Part shown: positions 5,926-6,600 of the stretch, in pieces
Numbering within the stretch: position 1 is the stretch's first letter
Layout of the letters: each line of letters opens with the position of its first letter
Source of the DNA: Candidatus Bathyarchaeota archaeon ex4484_135
Lineage (GTDB): Archaea > Thermoproteota > Bathyarchaeia > EX4484-135
Assembly (NCBI GenBank): GCA_002255025.1
Contig: NJEJ01000080.1
Span: 1 to 6,600 of the forward strand
DNA: 6,600 bases
Direction of reading: 5' to 3'
Made by a program: the position numbers and the translations under genes
Notes under the pieces: generated by a model
What the model saw: only the letters and a program-made list of their open reading frames with translations
What the model was told of the DNA's origin: nothing
The model's database searches: none

Positions 5926-6600
5926 GTGGGGAAGCCGTTAGGTCTCAGCTTCGAGCTGACGGAAGAGCAGAAGGACATAAAGAGAGCTGTTAGGGAGTTC
6001 TGCGAGAAGGAATTTGACCCGGACCTGGCCCTGGAGCTGGACAGGAAAGAGGAATTCCCGATGGAGCTCTACAAGAAGGCTGCCCAGCTGGGCTTCACCA
6101 GCATGAGGTTCCCGGAGGAGTACGGGGGCCAGGGGTACGGCATTCTCGAGGACTGCCTGGTCGTAGAAGAGATGTGCCGTGCTGACTCGAGCCTTGGCAT
6201 AGCCATAACGGCTGCTACCTTCGCCACCGACCTGGTGCTGGTCCATGGGACGGAGGAGCAGAAGGAGAAGTACGTGCCCCCCGTGTGCCGTGGCGAATGG
6301 ATATCCTCTGGTTGTTTCACGGAGCCAGCTCGCGGGAGCGATTTGGCCTCCAGGCTGGACACTAAGGCCGTGAGGTATGGCGATACCTGGTATATAAACG
6401 GCGTGAAGACGTTCATAACGAACGCACCCGTGGCCAACTTCTTCGTCGTCCTCTGCCAGACGGACCTCAAGGCCCACCCGCCGCACAGGGGCCAGAGCCT
6501 CTTCATAGTCGACCGGGAGCCTCTTAGGCGAGCTGAACAGGGGCTTCTACTACGCCATAGACTTCTTCGACAAGAGCCGTGTGGGCGTGGCCGCACAGGC
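5926..6600 (+). pseudogene. Acyl-CoA dehydrogenase, N-terminal part, frame broken near 6520, cut by right edge
   Basis: An FAD enzyme that makes the 2,3 double bond in acyl-CoA, the first oxidation of beta-oxidation. Counted from GTG 5926, the N-terminal helical domain begins with LSFELTEEQKDIKRAVREF and contains the MRFPEEYGGQGYG stretch. The flavin-contacting signature TEPARGSD follows at residues 132-139, then part of the beta domain up to FIVDRE (residue 198). The frame then shifts by +1: from 6521 it reads LLGELNRGFYYAIDFF and on to DKSRVGVAAQA, the first helix of the C-terminal domain. Compared with the signature-to-Arg spacing of medium-chain acyl-CoA dehydrogenase (recalled, about 120 residues), about 34 residues, or about 101 bases, are missing: the rest of the beta domain. 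GTG 5926 is chosen because GGGTGG ends 5 bases before it; GTG 5917 and 5908 are alternatives. The catalytic base lies beyond the window. Confidence 0.85.

Noticed and set aside
5921..5940. ATG at 5921 as the start of the acyl-CoA dehydrogenase
   Set aside because: Its frame meets a TAG stop after six codons; the dehydrogenase frame begins with GTG.
5938..6596. Minus-strand frames opposite the acyl-CoA dehydrogenase
   Set aside because: The plus strand carries clear acyl-CoA dehydrogenase motifs throughout; the antisense translations match nothing I recognise.

Overview
The window looks like chromosomal DNA from a thermophilic archaeon, most likely of the crenarchaeal (Thermoproteota) type. 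The DNA is GC-rich, with heavy use of ATA for Ile and AGG for Arg. Isolated AT-rich patches that look like archaeal TATA boxes sit just before several genes, GGTGG/GGAGGTGA ribosome-binding sites precede starts including TTG and GTG, and T-tracts follow one gene. The gene families also fit. I cannot name the genus.

Layout, left to right. (1) 1-705, minus strand: the N-terminal 235 residues of a 3-hydroxyacyl-CoA dehydrogenase that runs off the left edge. (2) 706-798: a divergent promoter region with TATA-like patches and two dyads. (3) 799-1965 and 1971-2414, plus strand: an SCP2-type thiolase, then a DUF35 zinc-ribbon/OB-fold protein 5 bases later. (4) 2489-3415, plus strand: an amidohydrolase-2 family TIM-barrel enzyme of unknown substrate. 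(5) 3462-5088, plus strand: a FadD-like long-chain acyl-CoA ligase, broken near 4267 by a frameshift that also removes about 24 conserved residues. (6) 5089-5127: a tail-to-tail spacer with two T-tracts. (7) 5126-5842, minus strand: a membrane CDP-alcohol phosphotransferase most like the di-myo-inositol-phosphate (DIPP) synthase domain. (8) 5843-5925: a second divergent promoter region. (9) 5926-6600, plus strand: the start of an acyl-CoA dehydrogenase, broken near 6520 in the same way and cut by the right edge.

Together, genes 1, 3, 5 and 9 give most of a fatty-acid beta-oxidation route: activation (ligase), first oxidation (acyl-CoA dehydrogenase), second oxidation (hydroxyacyl-CoA dehydrogenase) and thiolysis. 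An enoyl-CoA hydratase is not seen; in archaea it is sometimes fused behind the dehydrogenase that leaves the left edge. The DUF35 protein is probably the thiolase's structural partner. The CDP-alcohol enzyme is not part of this pathway and points instead to heat-protective inositol solutes.

The two points most worth following are the pair of similar frame-breaking internal losses in the ligase and the acyl-CoA dehydrogenase, and a nearly identical inverted repeat (GCCTGGGCC, 5-6 bases, GGCCCGGG) just downstream of the TATA-like patches of the thiolase and acyl-CoA dehydrogenase genes, which could be a shared operator. I found no RNA gene, CRISPR array or mobile element.
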